Shown here one piece after another: positions 25,985 to 35,920 of a stretch of 64,000 nucleotides of DNA (the first letter of the stretch is position 1; every line of letters begins with the position of its first letter). Source of the DNA: JAOPZW01 sp963788935. Its GTDB lineage: Bacteria > Actinomycetota > Thermoleophilia > Solirubrobacterales > Solirubrobacteraceae. Location: assembly GCA_963788935.1 (NCBI GenBank), contig CAWBIM010000004.1, positions 744,001-808,000 on the forward strand, given 5' to 3'. A model generated the notes under the pieces. That model was given only the letters and a program-made list of their open reading frames with translations. It was not told the DNA's origin and made no database searches. Made by a program: the position numbers and the translations under genes.

Positions 25985-26590
25985 ATGGCCTACGAGGTCC
26001 CACCCCTTCCGTACGACTACAACGCGCTCGAGCCGCACATCGACGAGCAGACGATGCAGTTGCATCACGACAAGCATCACCAGGCCTACGTGGACAAGGC
26101 CAACGATGCGCTCGCCGGGACCGACTTCGACGGCAAGCCCATCGAGGAGGTCATCGCGAATCTCGGCTCGGTCCCCGAGGACAAGCGCGGCCCGGTCCGC
26201 AACAACGGCGGCGGCCACCTGAACCACAGCCTGTTCTGGGAGTCGATGAGCCCGAACGGCGGCGGTGCGCCCGACGGTGATCTCGGCAGCGCGATCGACG
26301 CGGCGTTCGGGTCCTTCGACGCCTTCAAGGAGCAGTTCGAGGCGGCCGGTGTCGGGCGCTTCGGCTCGGGCTGGGCGTGGCTCGTCCTCGACGGCGGCGA
26401 CCTGAAGATCACGAGCACCGCGAACCAGGACAGCCCGCTCACCGATGGCCAGACGCCGCTGCTCGGCAACGACGTCTGGGAGCACGCGTACTACCTCAAG
26501 TACCAGAACCGCCGCCCGGAGTACCTGAAGGCGTGGTGGAACGTGGTCGACTGGGGCAAGGTCGCGGAGCGTTACTCGGCCGCTTCGTAG
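25985..26590 (+). CDS. sodA: Superoxide dismutase, Mn/Fe family
   Basis: 201-residue dismutase converting superoxide to peroxide and oxygen. Metal ligands are in the HHDKHHQAY helix, NHSLFW and DVWEHAYYLKY. The GGGHLNHSLFWESM and NQDSP motifs favour Mn or cambialistic use; metal choice is inference. A Shine-Dalgarno gaggag precedes the ATG. It is divergent to proS, with the shared 93-bp region as its promoter space. An MFS gene follows after 10 nt. Confidence 0.95.
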   Translation: MAYEVPPLPYDYNALEPHIDEQTMQLHHDKHHQAYVDKANDALAGTDFDGKPIEEVIANLGSVPEDKRGPVRNNGGGHLNHSLFWESMSPNGGGAPDGDLGSAIDAAFGSFDAFKEQFEAAGVGRFGSGWAWLVLDGGDLKITSTANQDSPLTDGQTPLLGNDVWEHAYYLKYQNRRPEYLKAWWNVVDWGKVAERYSAAS

Positions 26591-26600
26591 TCCTCGCACC

Positions 26601-27806
26601 GTGCCGGGCGGCGCCGTGAGCGCGCCGCCCCGCGCGGCCTTCGCGCTCGTCGGGGCGGCGCTGTTCGTGCTCGTCGCGGGCGCGAACCTCGCGACGCCGC
26701 TCTACGGCGTCTACCGCGAGGAGTTCGGCTTCTCGAGCGTCGTCCTGACGCTCGTCTTCGCCACCTATCAGCTCGTGCTCTGTCCGTCGCTGATCGTCTT
26801 CGGCCAGCTCTCGGACCGCATCGGGCGCCGGCCGGTCGTCGCGGGCGGCCTGGCCGTGGCGATGGTCGGGCTCGCGCTCTTCGCGCTGGCCGACGACACG
26901 GCGTGGCTGTTCGTCGCCCGCGCCGTCCAGGGGCTCGCGGTCGGCGCCGCGAGCGGCGCGGCGACCGCCGCCCTCGTCGAGCTCGCACCCGCGGGCGATG
27001 CCGGACGGGCCGCACTGGTCTCGACCCTCGCCCAGGCCGGCGGCAGCGCGGCCGGCCCGCTCGTCGGCGGCGCGCTGGCCCAATGGGCGCCCGCACCGGA
27101 GACGACGAGCTTCGTCGTCGGCTTCGTCGTCACCGGCGTCCTGCTGGCGGGCGTGCTCGCGCTCCCGCGGATGCCCGGCGGCACCGGCGCCGCCTGGCGG
27201 ATCCAGCGCCCCGACGTCCCGCCCGAGATCCGCGCCGACTTCGCGCGCTTCGCGCTGACCGCCGCGGCGGCGTGGGCGGTCGCCGGGCTCTACCTGTCGG
27301 TCGTGCCGTCCTACACCGGGTCGCTGCTGGACACCTCCAACCTGGCGCTCGAGGGCGCGATCACGGCGGTCATGCTGCTGGCGTCGTGCGCGGCCCAGGT
27401 CGTGGTCCGCGGGAGCGGCCGGCCCGAGCGCGACCAGTCCGTGGGCCTCGGCCTCGTGGTCGTCGGCCTCGTCGCGCTGGTCGCGGCGTTCCCGGCGCAC
27501 TCGCTGGCGCTGATCCTCGCCGCGGCGCTGCTGGGCGGCGTCGGCCACGGCATGGCGTTCCTCGGCGCCCAGCAGGACCTCAACGCCATCGCCCCACCCG
27601 AGCGCCGGGGCGAGGTCACCGCCGCCTTCTTCGTGTGCATCTACCTCGGGGTGGCGGTCTCCGTCATCGGCGTCGGCGTGGTGGCGACGCTGTCTTCACT
27701 CGAGACGGCGGTCGCGGTGTTCGCGATCGTGACCGGCGCCGCGGCCGTTGCGGCGATCGCGTGGCACGGGGCGGTCGTCCGCGGGCGGGGCGTCGGGTCG
27801 CGCTGA
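26601..27806 (+). CDS. MFS transporter
   Basis: 401-residue major facilitator with about twelve membrane helices. The cytoplasmic loop motif GQLSDRIGRRPVVAGG lies between helices 2 and 3, and a Gly/Ala-rich helix 4-5 region with LAQAGGSAAGPLVGGALAQW is an antiporter-like feature. The C-terminal half has the AFLGAQQDLNAIAPPERRGEV loop. The predicted substrate is a drug or small metabolite, unspecific. GTG at 26601, so close after sodA that joint transcription is likely. Confidence 0.88.
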   Translation: MPGGAVSAPPRAAFALVGAALFVLVAGANLATPLYGVYREEFGFSSVVLTLVFATYQLVLCPSLIVFGQLSDRIGRRPVVAGGLAVAMVGLALFALADDTAWLFVARAVQGLAVGAASGAATAALVELAPAGDAGRAALVSTLAQAGGSAAGPLVGGALAQWAPAPETTSFVVGFVVTGVLLAGVLALPRMPGGTGAAWRIQRPDVPPEIRADFARFALTAAAAWAVAGLYLSVVPSYTGSLLDTSNLALEGAITAVMLLASCAAQVVVRGSGRPERDQSVGLGLVVVGLVALVAAFPAHSLALILAAALLGGVGHGMAFLGAQQDLNAIAPPERRGEVTAAFFVCIYLGVAVSVIGVGVVATLSSLETAVAVFAIVTGAAAVAAIAWHGAVVRGRGVGSR

Positions 27807-28144
27807 GGGGAGCCGTGGCGTCGCGAGCGCCAGCCCGTGCGAGGGCCGTGGCGCTTGCGCAGCGCTCGCGGTGCGCGCGGCGCTAGTGAACGACGCGGCG
27901 AGGGAGAGTGGCCGGGCGGGCTGGGGAGCTGGAGCCGGCGCCTCACGGTCGATGTGGCCGCCGTCCGGACGCGATCGGAATGCGGGTTTGCCGCGCATTT
28001 CGCGGCGAATCCTCACCTCGATCCACCGCGACGGGTACAGAGAGCGCCACCCGCGCCGGCACCCCCTCCCCCTCGCCGCGCCGTCGAAACACGCCACGAC
28101 CCGGCGCCCCGCCCGCGCGGAACGCAACAGGCCGAGCCCAGCCC
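27807..28144. other. Non-coding gap between convergent MFS and ispG genes
   Basis: 338 bp with no credible gene. A stem of 9 bp (tttgccgcg at 27987-27995 with cgcggcgaa at 28001-28009, one G-U pair) around a 5-nt loop may terminate transcription from both sides. The remainder is lower-complexity GC sequence in which no further site was recognised. Confidence 0.5.
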
Positions 28145-29396
28145 CTACGCCCGGCTGAACCGCCGCCCCGCCACCGGCGAGATCGCCTCGTCGATCGGCG
28201 TCGCCACGGGTGCGTCCTCGTCGGCGGCCGCGGCCTCGAGCGCCGCGAGGCGCTCGGGCGTCATCGCCGTCGCGTCCTCCTCGGCGGCGAGCCACTCGCG
28301 CGCGTCGGCGGCCTGCGACTCGTCGCGCGACGACCTTCTTGCCGGCGGCGTAGTAGCGGTCGATCTCCGCGAAGAGCTCGTCGACGAGCTGCTCCGTCGG
28401 CACCTTCTTCAGCGGCTCGCCCTTGGAGTAGATCATCCCCATGTCCTTGGCGCCGGTGATGCCGAAGTCGGCGTGGCGGGCCTCGCCGATGCCGTTCACC
28501 GCGCAGCCGAGGACCGACACCTCGATCGGGTCCTCGTAGGCCTCGAGCCGGCGCTCGACCTCGGCGACGACCGAGTCCATGTCGAACTGCAGGCGCCCGC
28601 AGGTCGGGCAGGCGATGAGCACCGGGCCGCGCTCGCGGAGCTTCAGGGCCTTGAGGATCTCCCAGGCGACCTTGACCTCCTCCTCGGCGTGGAAGGTCGA
28701 CAGCGAGATCCGGATCGTGTCGCCGATGCCGTCGGCGAGCAGCGTGCCGAGGCCGACGGCCGACTTCAGCGAGCCCGACCACTTCGTCCCGGCTTCCGTC
28801 ACGCCGAGGTGCAGGGGATACGGGATCCGCTCGGCCAGCAGGCGGTTCGACGCGATGGTGTTGGGCACCGACGTCGACTTCATCGAGACCTTGAAGTCCG
28901 TGAACTCGAGGCGCTCCATGAGCTCGACGTACTCGACCGCGGCCGTGACGAGCGCCTCGACCGGGTTGGAGAACTCGAGCTCGCGCAGGTGCTTGGGCAG
29001 CGAGCCGGAGTTGACGCCGATGCGCAGCGGCGTCCCGACCTCGCGCGCCTTGGCGACGACCTCCGCCGTCTTGTCCGGCCCGCCGATGTTGCCCGGGTTG
29101 ATCCGCACGCAGTGCGCGCCGGCGTCGAGCGCCTTGATCGCGAGCGTGTGGTTGAAGTGGATGTCGGCGATCACCGGGATCGGCGACTCGGCGACGATCG
29201 TCCGCAGCGCGGCGACGTCCTGCTCGCGCGGGACCGCGACGCGCACGATGTCCGCCCCGGCCTCGGCCACGCGCCGGATCTGGCCCATCGTGGCCTCGAG
29301 GTTCGCCGTCTCGGTCTTCGTCATCGTCTGCACGGCGACGGGTGCGCCGCCCCCCACGGGGACGCCGCCGACGTGGATCTGCCGGGCGGATGCCAT
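28145..29396 (-). CDS. ispG: 4-hydroxy-3-methylbut-2-enyl diphosphate synthase (frameshifted)
   Basis: About 416 residues; the penultimate step of the MEP isoprenoid pathway. TIM-barrel residues 1-270 include INPGNIGG and GVNSGSLPKH. The 4Fe-4S ligands are CPTCGRLQ and VLGCAVNGIGEA. The frame breaks after GKKV at about 28328. Removing one base gives the natural tail RDESQAADAREWLAAEED and an end at RRFSRA with TAG at 28145. Because IspG is essential, a sequence error is more likely than a mutation. The tail beyond the core is about 45 residues longer than in many homologues. ATG at 29396. Confidence 0.92.
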
Positions 29397-29403
29397 GCGT
29401 CCC

Positions 29404-29434
29404 AGTGTATTGCCGCCCCCGGGGCCCCTACGCT
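29404..29434. promoter_or_regulatory. Back-to-back -10 elements for ispG and the methyltransferase
   Basis: TACACT on the minus strand (29409-29404) lies 7 nt before the ispG ATG. TACGCT on the plus strand (29429-29434) lies 6 nt before the GTG at 29441. Both transcripts would be leaderless, and the two promoters share the 44-bp gap. Confidence 0.45.
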
Positions 29435-29440
29435 GCCCGG

Positions 29441-30073
29441 GTGCCGTCTTCACCGGACGTCTACGCGACCGCCCGCGGGCGGATCCGCGCGCGCGTCCTC
29501 GGACCGCTCGCCGCGAACGCCCGCCGCAACCGCCACGAGCGCTTCTTCGCGGCGACCGGCGTCCGTCCCGGCATGCGGATCGTCGACGTCGGCTGCGGCG
29601 CGCTCGGCCTGCGCGCCATGGAGCCGGACCTCGACATCACCGGCGTCGACCTCGCCCCGCGCCCCGAGTACCCCGGGCCGTTCGTGCAGGCCGACGCGAC
29701 CGAACGCCTCCCGTTCGCCGACGGCGCGTTCGACCTCGCCTACTCCTCGAGCGTGATCGAGCACGTCCCGCCCGACCGCCGCGCCGCGTTCGCCGCCGAG
29801 GTCCGGCGCGTCGCGCGGGGCTGGTTCGTGCAGACGCCGGCGCGCTCGTTCCCGATCGAGCCGCACGCGCTGCTGCCGTTCGCGCACTGGCTGCCGGTCG
29901 GGCCGCGCCGGTTCTACTGGCGCCTGGGCGCGGCCGGCGCCTGGGAGGAGATCCACCTGCTCGGCCGGCGCGAGATCGAGGTCCTGTTCGGCCCCGCCGC
30001 GCCCGAGCGGATCGGCCCGCTCACGAAGAGCTGGGTGTGCGTGCGCCCTGTCGGCGCAGCGCCACCAGGTTGA
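29441..30073 (+). CDS. Class I SAM-dependent methyltransferase
   Basis: 210-residue Rossmann-fold methyltransferase (Methyltransf_11 type). SAM is bound by IVDVGCGALGLRAME; the acidic GVDLAPRP strand and the SSSVIEHVPPDRR post-motif follow. Substrate unknown. GTG at 29441 shares a short promoter region with divergent ispG. The last 53 bp overlap the convergent permease gene. It sits inside the conserved dxr-rseP-ispG cluster, apparently as an insertion. Confidence 0.85.
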   Translation: MPSSPDVYATARGRIRARVLGPLAANARRNRHERFFAATGVRPGMRIVDVGCGALGLRAMEPDLDITGVDLAPRPEYPGPFVQADATERLPFADGAFDLAYSSSVIEHVPPDRRAAFAAEVRRVARGWFVQTPARSFPIEPHALLPFAHWLPVGPRRFYWRLGAAGAWEEIHLLGRREIEVLFGPAAPERIGPLTKSWVCVRPVGAAPPG

Positions 30074-31380
30074 TCACCCAGAACACCACGCCGAGCAGGA
30101 GCAGCAGCCCGGCGCGCAGGAAGACGTCGCCCTCCTTGGTGAACATCACGGCGATCGAGATCACGGCCCCGATCACCGGCAGGACCGTCGGCGCGCGGTA
30201 GTGGTCGTGGTCGACCGCGTCGCGGCGCAGCACGAGCACGCTGACGTTCACGAGCGCGAAGACCGTCAGGAGCAGGAGCACGGTCATGTCGGCGAGCGTG
30301 CTGAGGTCGCCCGTCGAGACGAGGACCATCGCGAGGAGCGTCGTGAACGCGATCGCGACCCACGGCGTGCGGCGCTCGGGCAGCACCTTCGAGAACGCGG
30401 CGGGGACGATCCCCTGCGACCGACATCCCGTACAGCAGCCGCGAGGCCATGATCATGTTGATGAGCGCGCTGTTGGCGACCGCGAACAGCGCGATCGCGG
30501 CGAACAGCTTCGTGTTCACCGCCAGCGGGCCGAGCGTCACGACCTCGAGCAGCGGCCCGTCCGAGGCGGCGAGCTTGTCGGTCGGCACGGCCATGCTCGC
30601 GACGACGCTCACGGCGAGGTAGACGAGGCCGGCGATCAGCAGGCCGCCGAACAGCGCCCGCGGGTAGTTGCGCTGCGGGTCGCGCGCCTCCTCGGCCACG
30701 TTGACCGAGTCCTCGAAGCCGATCATCGCGTAGAACGCGAGGCCCGCCCCGGCCATCACGGCGGGCAGCAGCGCCTCGCCCTCCTTGATCTCGAGCGCGC
30801 GGCCCGGGTCGCCGACGCCGTCGAGGAGCGCGGCGCCGCCGATGACGACGACCAGCAGCAGGCCGCTCAGCTCGATCAGCGTGAAGCCGACGTTGACCTT
30901 CACGCTCTCGCCGATCCCGCGGGAGTTGACCGCCGCCACGACGATGAGGAACGCGAAGGCGACGAGCACCGTCGGCACCGAGACGAACTCGGCGAGGTAG
31001 TCGCCGCCGAACGCGCGGGCGAGCGTGCTGGCCGATCCCAGGCCGGAGCACATCACCGCGAACGCGACCATGAACGTCACGAACGGCACCCCGAACGCCT
31101 TGTTGACGTACAGCGCCGCCCCGGCCGCCCGCGGGTACTTCGTCACGAGCTCGGCGTACGCCACCGCGGTGAAGAACGCGAGCACGATCGCGAGCAGGAA
31201 CGACGCCCAGATCGCGCCGCCGACCCGGTCGCCGATCGTCCCCACGAGCGCGTAGATCCCGGCGCCGAGCACGTCCCCGATGACGAACAGCAGCAGCATG
31301 TTGCGCGAGATCGCGCGCTTGAGGCCGTCGGAGGACGCGGATCCGGGCGCGGCGCCGACCGGCGCGGTGGCAGCTTCCAT
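30021..31380 (-). CDS. APC-family amino acid permease (frameshifted)
   Basis: About 452 residues with twelve or more membrane helices, of the amino acid-polyamine-organocation superfamily. The first helix has LLFVIGDVLGAGIYALVG, and helix 6 has FYAMIGFEDSVNVAEEARDP, both typical. The frame breaks at about 30420 inside LLYGMS; dropping one G restores QGIVPAAFSKVLPERRTPWV and the last four helices. The C-terminus ends at 30021, overlapping the methyltransferase gene on the other strand by 53 bp. Substrate (cationic or neutral amino acids) unknown. Interrupts the rseP-ispG neighbourhood. Confidence 0.88.
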
Positions 31381-31407
31381 GTCAGCGCGCTTACCCCGCG
31401 CGGGGGC

Positions 31408-32518
31408 TCAGCGCACGTTGAAGCCGTTGCCCGTCAATCGCCCGATGTCGTTCGTCAGGCCGATGATGAAGAGCACGGCGACCAGCATGAAGCCCACGAC
31501 GCTCGCCCGCTCCATCACCGCGAACGGGATCGGGCGGCCCCGGATCTTCTCGGCCACGGCCCAGAAGATGTGCCCGCCGTCGAGCGGCAGGAACGGGAAG
31601 AGGTTGACGACCGCGAGCGACAGCGAGATCAGCGCGAGGATGTAGAGCGCGCGGGTCGTGTCGAAGTCGATCGTCTGGCGCGTCACCTCGAAGGACCCGA
31701 CGACGCCCGAGACCTCCTTGCGCGCCTGCGGGTTGTAGAAGATCTTCACGATCCCGCTGACGGTCGCCTCGGTGACCTGCCACATGTTCGAGACCGCGAT
31801 GCCGGCGGCGTGGCCGGGGGCGATGTCGACGTTCTGGCCGTAGCCGATGCCGAGGAGCATCGTCTTGGCGGCGGCGTTGTACTTCGGCGCGATGTGCAGC
31901 GTGTGCCGCTTGCCGTCGCGCAGGACGACGACGCGTCGCCGGCGTCCGCGCGCTGCAGCCCTGCGTCGGCGTGCCGGCGCACGTGTGCTTGGCGACGAGC
32001 GCGCGCAGGCGCGTCTGGCGCTCACGGATCTGCGCGGCGGTGAGGCCGGGCGCGTCGCCCGGCGCCCCGTCGATCGACAGGATCCGGTCGCCGGCGCGCA
32101 GCTGCCCGGCGGCCGGGCTGCCCGCGTCGACGAAGTTGACCTCGAGCGCGTTGCGCACCTGCCCGAGCGACAGCAGCAGCACCCAGATGATCGCGAAGGC
32201 GATCAGGAAGTTCATGAACGGCCCGGCGGCGATCACGACGACGCGCTTCCAGACCGGCTGCGCGAAGTAGGCCCGATGCGCGATCTCCGGCGGGATGCGC
32301 TCGTTCGGGTTCATCCCGGTGATCTTCACGTAGCCGCCGAGCGGCACGGCCCCGACCGCGTACTCCGTCTCCCCCCGCCGGTACTTGAGCAGCAGCGGCG
32401 GGAAGAACAGCGAGAAGCGCTCGACCCGCATCCCGACGGCCTTCGCCGCGGCGAAGTGGCCGAACTCGTGCAGGATGATCAGGGCGGCGAAGCCGGCGAA
32501 GGCGAGGAAGTAGCTCAC
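31408..32518 (-). CDS. rseP: Site-2 protease RseP family (frameshifted)
   Basis: About 369 residues. Intramembrane zinc metalloprotease of family M50 that cleaves membrane-bound anti-sigma or regulatory proteins. HEFGH (17-21) is the zinc motif, GGYVKITGMNPNE follows, a PDZ domain spans about 120-215 (SPAAGQLRAGDRILSIDG), and LPLDGGH near the C-terminus supplies the third ligand. The frame breaks in the PDZ region between 31925 and 31960, where about one base is surplus. The start is GTG 32518, embedded in the dxr stop (GTGA). Confidence 0.9.
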
Positions 32519-33675
32519 GCGCGGCTCCGGTCGGCGTTGACGAGCTCCGCGGCGAGCGCGCGGGCCTCGCGGTCGGCCTCGTAGAGCGACTCGAAGGCGC
32601 GCAGCGGCTGCGGCGGCGTGCGCTCGAGCGTCTCCTCGATCACCTCGGGGATGCCGAGGAAGTCGAGGCGCCCCTGCAGGAAGGCGTGGACGGCGATCTC
32701 GTTGGCGGCGTTGAGCACGCACGGCGCGGTCCCGCCGGCCGCCGCGGCGTCGCGGGCCAGGCGCAGGCACGGGAACGCGTCCGTGTCGACGGGCTCGAAG
32801 GTGAGCGCGCCGACCGCGGCGAGGTCGAGCGCCTTGACGGGCACGTCGACGCGCTCGGGGTGGTGCAGCGCGTAGCTGATCGGCACGCGCATGTCCGGGT
32901 GGCCGAGGTGCGCGAGCGCCGCCCCGTCGCACAGCAGCACGTAGGAGTGGACGATCGACTGCGGGTGCACGACGACGTCGATGCGCTCGTACGGCGTCCC
33001 GAACAGGTGGTGGGCCTCGATGAGCTCGAGGCCCTTGTTCATGAGCGTCGCCGAGTCGATCGTGATCTTGCCGCCCATCGCCCACGTCGGGTGCTGGAGG
33101 GCCTCCTCGACCGTGACCCCGGCGAGCTCGGCGCGCGTCCGGCCGCGGAACGGCCCGCCGCTGGCGGTGAGCACGAGCCGGTCGACCGTGCCCGCGCCCG
33201 CACCGTCGATGAGCTGGTGCAGGGCGGAGTGCTCGGAGTCGACGGGGATGATCCGCGCCCCGGTCGCCTCGGCGAGCTGGGTGACGAGCTCGCCGCCGAC
33301 GACGAGCGACTCCTTGTTGGCCAGCGCGAGGTCGATGCCCTCGCCGAGCGTCGCGACGGTCGGCCCGAGCCCGGCGGACCCGACGAGCGCGTTGAGGACG
33401 AGGTCGGCGTCCGACTCGAGCACGAGCCGGACGAGCCCCTCCGCGCCGACGAGCACCTCGCCGTCGGTCCACGCCTCGGCGGCGCGGGCGCCCGCGTCGG
33501 CGTCGGCGAGCGCGACCCGGGCGACGCGGTGCTCGGCGGCCTGCTCGACGAGCGTCTCCCACGAGCGCTCCGCGCTCAGGCCGACGAGCTCGAGGTCGGG
33601 CGAGCGCGCGACGATGTCGAGCGCCTGGGTGCCGATCGAGCCGGTGGATCCGAGGATGAGCAGGCGACGGGCCAC
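32515..33675 (-). CDS. dxr: 1-deoxy-D-xylulose 5-phosphate reductoisomerase
   Basis: About 386 residues; second step of the MEP pathway (DXP to MEP, NADPH and divalent metal). GSTGSIGTQALDIV is the NADPH loop, and ASGGPFRGRT, MGGKITIDSATLMNKGLE and VHPQSIVHSYV are diagnostic. The GTG at 33675 gives the standard N-terminus VARRLLILGSTG; an upstream in-frame ATG would add 13 unconserved residues. Its stop is shared with the rseP start. The step after it in the pathway, ispG, is 3.1 kb downstream. Confidence 0.95.
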   Translation of the reverse strand: MARRLLILGSTGSIGTQALDIVARSPDLELVGLSAERSWETLVEQAAEHRVARVALADADAGARAAEAWTDGEVLVGAEGLVRLVLESDADLVLNALVGSAGLGPTVATLGEGIDLALANKESLVVGGELVTQLAEATGARIIPVDSEHSALHQLIDGAGAGTVDRLVLTASGGPFRGRTRAELAGVTVEEALQHPTWAMGGKITIDSATLMNKGLELIEAHHLFGTPYERIDVVVHPQSIVHSYVLLCDGAALAHLGHPDMRVPISYALHHPERVDVPVKALDLAAVGALTFEPVDTDAFPCLRLARDAAAAGGTAPCVLNAANEIAVHAFLQGRLDFLGIPEVIEETLERTPPQPLRAFESLYEADREARALAAELVNADRSRA

Positions 33676-33803
33676 GGGTCCCAGTGTGGCAGCCGCGATG
33701 TCAACGGTGCGCAAGAGTCCGCGGCCGCTGCGACGCGCCGCCGGCGAAACCCGGCACCGCGCCGCTCCGCTCGGTCCGCCCGCCCGCGTAGGGTCGGCTT
33801 CCG

Positions 33804-34904
33804 ATGGCGACGCGCCGTATCGCGTTCACGACCGCCTCCGACGGCCTGCGCCTCGCGTTCGGGGTGCACGGCAGCGGGGGGCCTGCGGTCGTCAAGGCCG
33901 CGAACTGGATGACGCACCTCGAGCACGACTGGCAGAGCCCGGTCTGGCGCCACTGGCTCGAGGGGTTCGGCGCGCACCACACGCTGGTCCACTACGACGA
34001 GCGCGGCTGCGGGCTGTCCGACCGCCACGTCGAGGACGACGCCTTCACGCTCGACCGGTGGGTGGCCGACCTCGAGGCGGTCGTCGACGCGGCCGGCCTC
34101 GAGCGGTTCGCGCTCCTCGGGATCTCCCAGGGCGCGGCGCTCACGATCGCCTACGCCGTGCGCCACCCCGAGCGGGTCAGCCACATCGTCATCTACGGCG
34201 GCTACGCCCGCGGGCGCTTCCGCCGCGACCTCGTCCAGCGCGAGGAGGCGGAGGTCCTCGTCGAGGCGATCCGCGTCGGTTGGGGGCGCTCGAACTCCGC
34301 GTTCCGGCGCCTGTTCACGACGCTGTTCGTCCCCGACGGCACGCCGGAGCAGATGATCTGGTTCGACGAGATCCAGCGCACCTCGGCCTCGCCCGAGACG
34401 GCCGCGCGGATCTGGCAGGCGCGCGGCGCGCTCGACGTCACCGACCTCGCGGTGCAGGTGCGGACCCCGACGCTCGTCGCCCACGCCCGCGACGACGCGG
34501 TCGTGTCGTTCGACGAGGGCCGGCTCATCGCGGGTCTCGTCCCCGGCGCGCGCTTCCTGCCGCTCGAGGGCCGCAGCCACATCCTGCTCGCCGACGAGCC
34601 CGCGTGGCCGGCGTTCATGAGCGAGGTCGAGGCGTTCCTGGCGACCGAACCCGAACCCCGCGTCGTGCCGGCCCGGGCCCCGGCGCCGCCGCCGGCGTGG
34701 GACCTCAGCGCGCGCGAGGAGGAGATCCTCGCCCTCGTCGCCGACGGCCTGAGCAACGAGGAGATCGCCGCCCGCCTGGTCCTCAGCGTGCGCACGGTCG
34801 AGCGCCACCTGTCGAACATCTACGCGAAGCTCCGCCTGACCGGCAAGGCGGCCCGCGCGGCCGCCGCGGCCCGCTACGCGCACGGCGCGCGCCGGTCGGC
34901 CTGA
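33804..34904 (+). CDS. Alpha/beta hydrolase-LuxR HTH fusion regulator
   Basis: 366-residue fusion. Residues 1-285 are an alpha/beta hydrolase with HYDERGCGLSDRH, nucleophile elbow GISQGA (Ser108), acid in HARDDAVV (Asp230/231) and base in EGRSHILL (His259), so the triad looks complete. Residues 298-355 are a GerE/LuxR HTH (LSAREEEILALVADGLSNEE, then SVRTVERHLSNIYAKL). The hydrolase may sense or degrade a ligand that controls DNA binding; this is inference. TAGGGT at 33789 ends 9 nt before the ATG (likely leaderless). It separates cdsA from dxr in the conserved cluster. Confidence 0.88.
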   Translation: MATRRIAFTTASDGLRLAFGVHGSGGPAVVKAANWMTHLEHDWQSPVWRHWLEGFGAHHTLVHYDERGCGLSDRHVEDDAFTLDRWVADLEAVVDAAGLERFALLGISQGAALTIAYAVRHPERVSHIVIYGGYARGRFRRDLVQREEAEVLVEAIRVGWGRSNSAFRRLFTTLFVPDGTPEQMIWFDEIQRTSASPETAARIWQARGALDVTDLAVQVRTPTLVAHARDDAVVSFDEGRLIAGLVPGARFLPLEGRSHILLADEPAWPAFMSEVEAFLATEPEPRVVPARAPAPPPAWDLSAREEEILALVADGLSNEEIAARLVLSVRTVERHLSNIYAKLRLTGKAARAAAAARYAHGARRSA

Positions 34905-35025
34905 CTGCGTGCAACCCGACAGCCGCCGGGGCGGCGCGGGGCGCGCGAATGGGTGGTGGCGCCGATGGCGGGCGGTCGCCGAGGCCGCAAACTCGGCGTC
35001 GTCCTCTCTCGCCCAAGGAGCCCGC

Positions 35026-35397
35026 ATGACCACCACCCAGCCGACCATCGACGCCCGCCTCGCCCCCGTCCTCGCCGAGATCAGCGCGCACGGCATCGCC
35101 GTCCGCCGCACGCTCGACCCGAGCCCGGCCGGCACCCACGCGGCGATGATCCGCGCCGAGCTCGCCGCCCGCTTCCCCGCCGGGCTCGGCTCGTACGTGC
35201 TGTGGGCGACGTCCGGCGACGCCTACGCGCTGCACTGCAGCGACGCCTCGGTCGCCGACGCCGCCACCTTCGCCTGCCGCGCCGCCGGCATCTCCGCCAC
35301 GCGCGCCGGGACCGTCGTGACGGCCCGCCCGCAGATCGCCGACGACACCGCCGACAGCTCGCCGTGGCGCTGGCTGGAGGGCCGCCGCGCCGCGTAG
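35026..35397 (+). CDS. Hypothetical protein, 123 residues
   Basis: Not recognised. ATG at 35026 is supported by a Shine-Dalgarno aaggag 6 nt upstream; longer readings start without one. The composition is soluble, with two alpha/beta-like halves (SAHGIAVRRTLDPSPAGTHA and SYVLWATSGDAYALHCSDAS). It has no membrane helix or signal peptide. A strong terminator hairpin follows its stop within 11 nt, consistent with a real, separately ended transcript. Confidence 0.6.
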   Translation: MTTTQPTIDARLAPVLAEISAHGIAVRRTLDPSPAGTHAAMIRAELAARFPAGLGSYVLWATSGDAYALHCSDASVADAATFACRAAGISATRAGTVVTARPQIADDTADSSPWRWLEGRRAA

Positions 35398-35407
35398 CGG
35401 CGAAACA

Positions 35408-35445
35408 GAGAGGGCGGCCGATGCTGGGACACTGGCCGCCCTCTC
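35408..35445 (+). terminator. Strong intrinsic-type hairpin
   Basis: Perfect 12-bp stem: gagagggcggcc (35408-35419) pairs with ggccgccctctc (35434-35445), loop of 14 nt, beginning 10 nt after the stop at 35397. There is no U-tract. Confidence 0.65.
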
Positions 35446-35675
35446 CCCACCCCGCTCACGCCACCGGGAGCCCGGGCCCTGCCCGCCCGGGTGCGCGGCG
35501 TGAACGTGCCCTGCTGGTCGCGGCCTCCGCGCCCCGCCGGGGGGGGTCGGGGTGCGGAGGGCGACTTGTGATCGGGTCAAGCGCTGGAACGCGCCCCCGC
35601 GCCGGAACTTGCGCAAATTTCTTTCGCGGTGCGAATCTGTTGCGGGATGCGGGCACGGCGTCCCGCTCAGACGCC

Positions 35676-35745
35676 GCCCGGCGCGCCGGCGGACGCTCGC
35701 GCCGGTGGGACGGATTCCGGTCGCCACGCGACTGTTTCTCGCCCC
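35676..35745. repeat. 70-bp direct repeat, copy 1
   Basis: Matches 35921-35990 at 67 of 70 positions (differences at repeat positions 16, 28 and 51). Contains the 12-bp palindrome ccggcgcgccgg and a gtcgc/gcgac stem whose 3-nt loop (cac) holds one of the differences. Offset between copies is 245 bp. Confidence 0.85.
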
Positions 35746-35920
35746 ACACCCCGGCGCAAGCCGGCGTCGCCGATCCGACCCTCCCCTCGCCGCAGCGGTT
35801 CACCAGCCCCGGCCCCACCGAGAGCGGTCGCGCATGGCGCCCCGCGCGACCGCCGCACGCGACCCGCGACGCCTGCGGACGGCTCGGCGAGAGGGAGTCG
35901 GGGCGCTCTCCGGCGGTACA

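Noticed and set aside
27987..28009. Confident terminator between MFS and ispG
   Set aside because: The stem is sound but lies about 180 nt from the MFS stop and lacks a U-tract, so it is noted only as a possibility.
28145..28330. Treating ispG, cca, proC, rseP and others as pseudogenes
   Set aside because: Both sides of each break are highly conserved and the genes are essential or core; one-base errors explain them better.
34909..35025. Longer start for the 123-residue hypothetical gene
   Set aside because: The ATG at 35026 has a good Shine-Dalgarno; the upstream part is Arg/Gly/Ala-rich shadow sequence.
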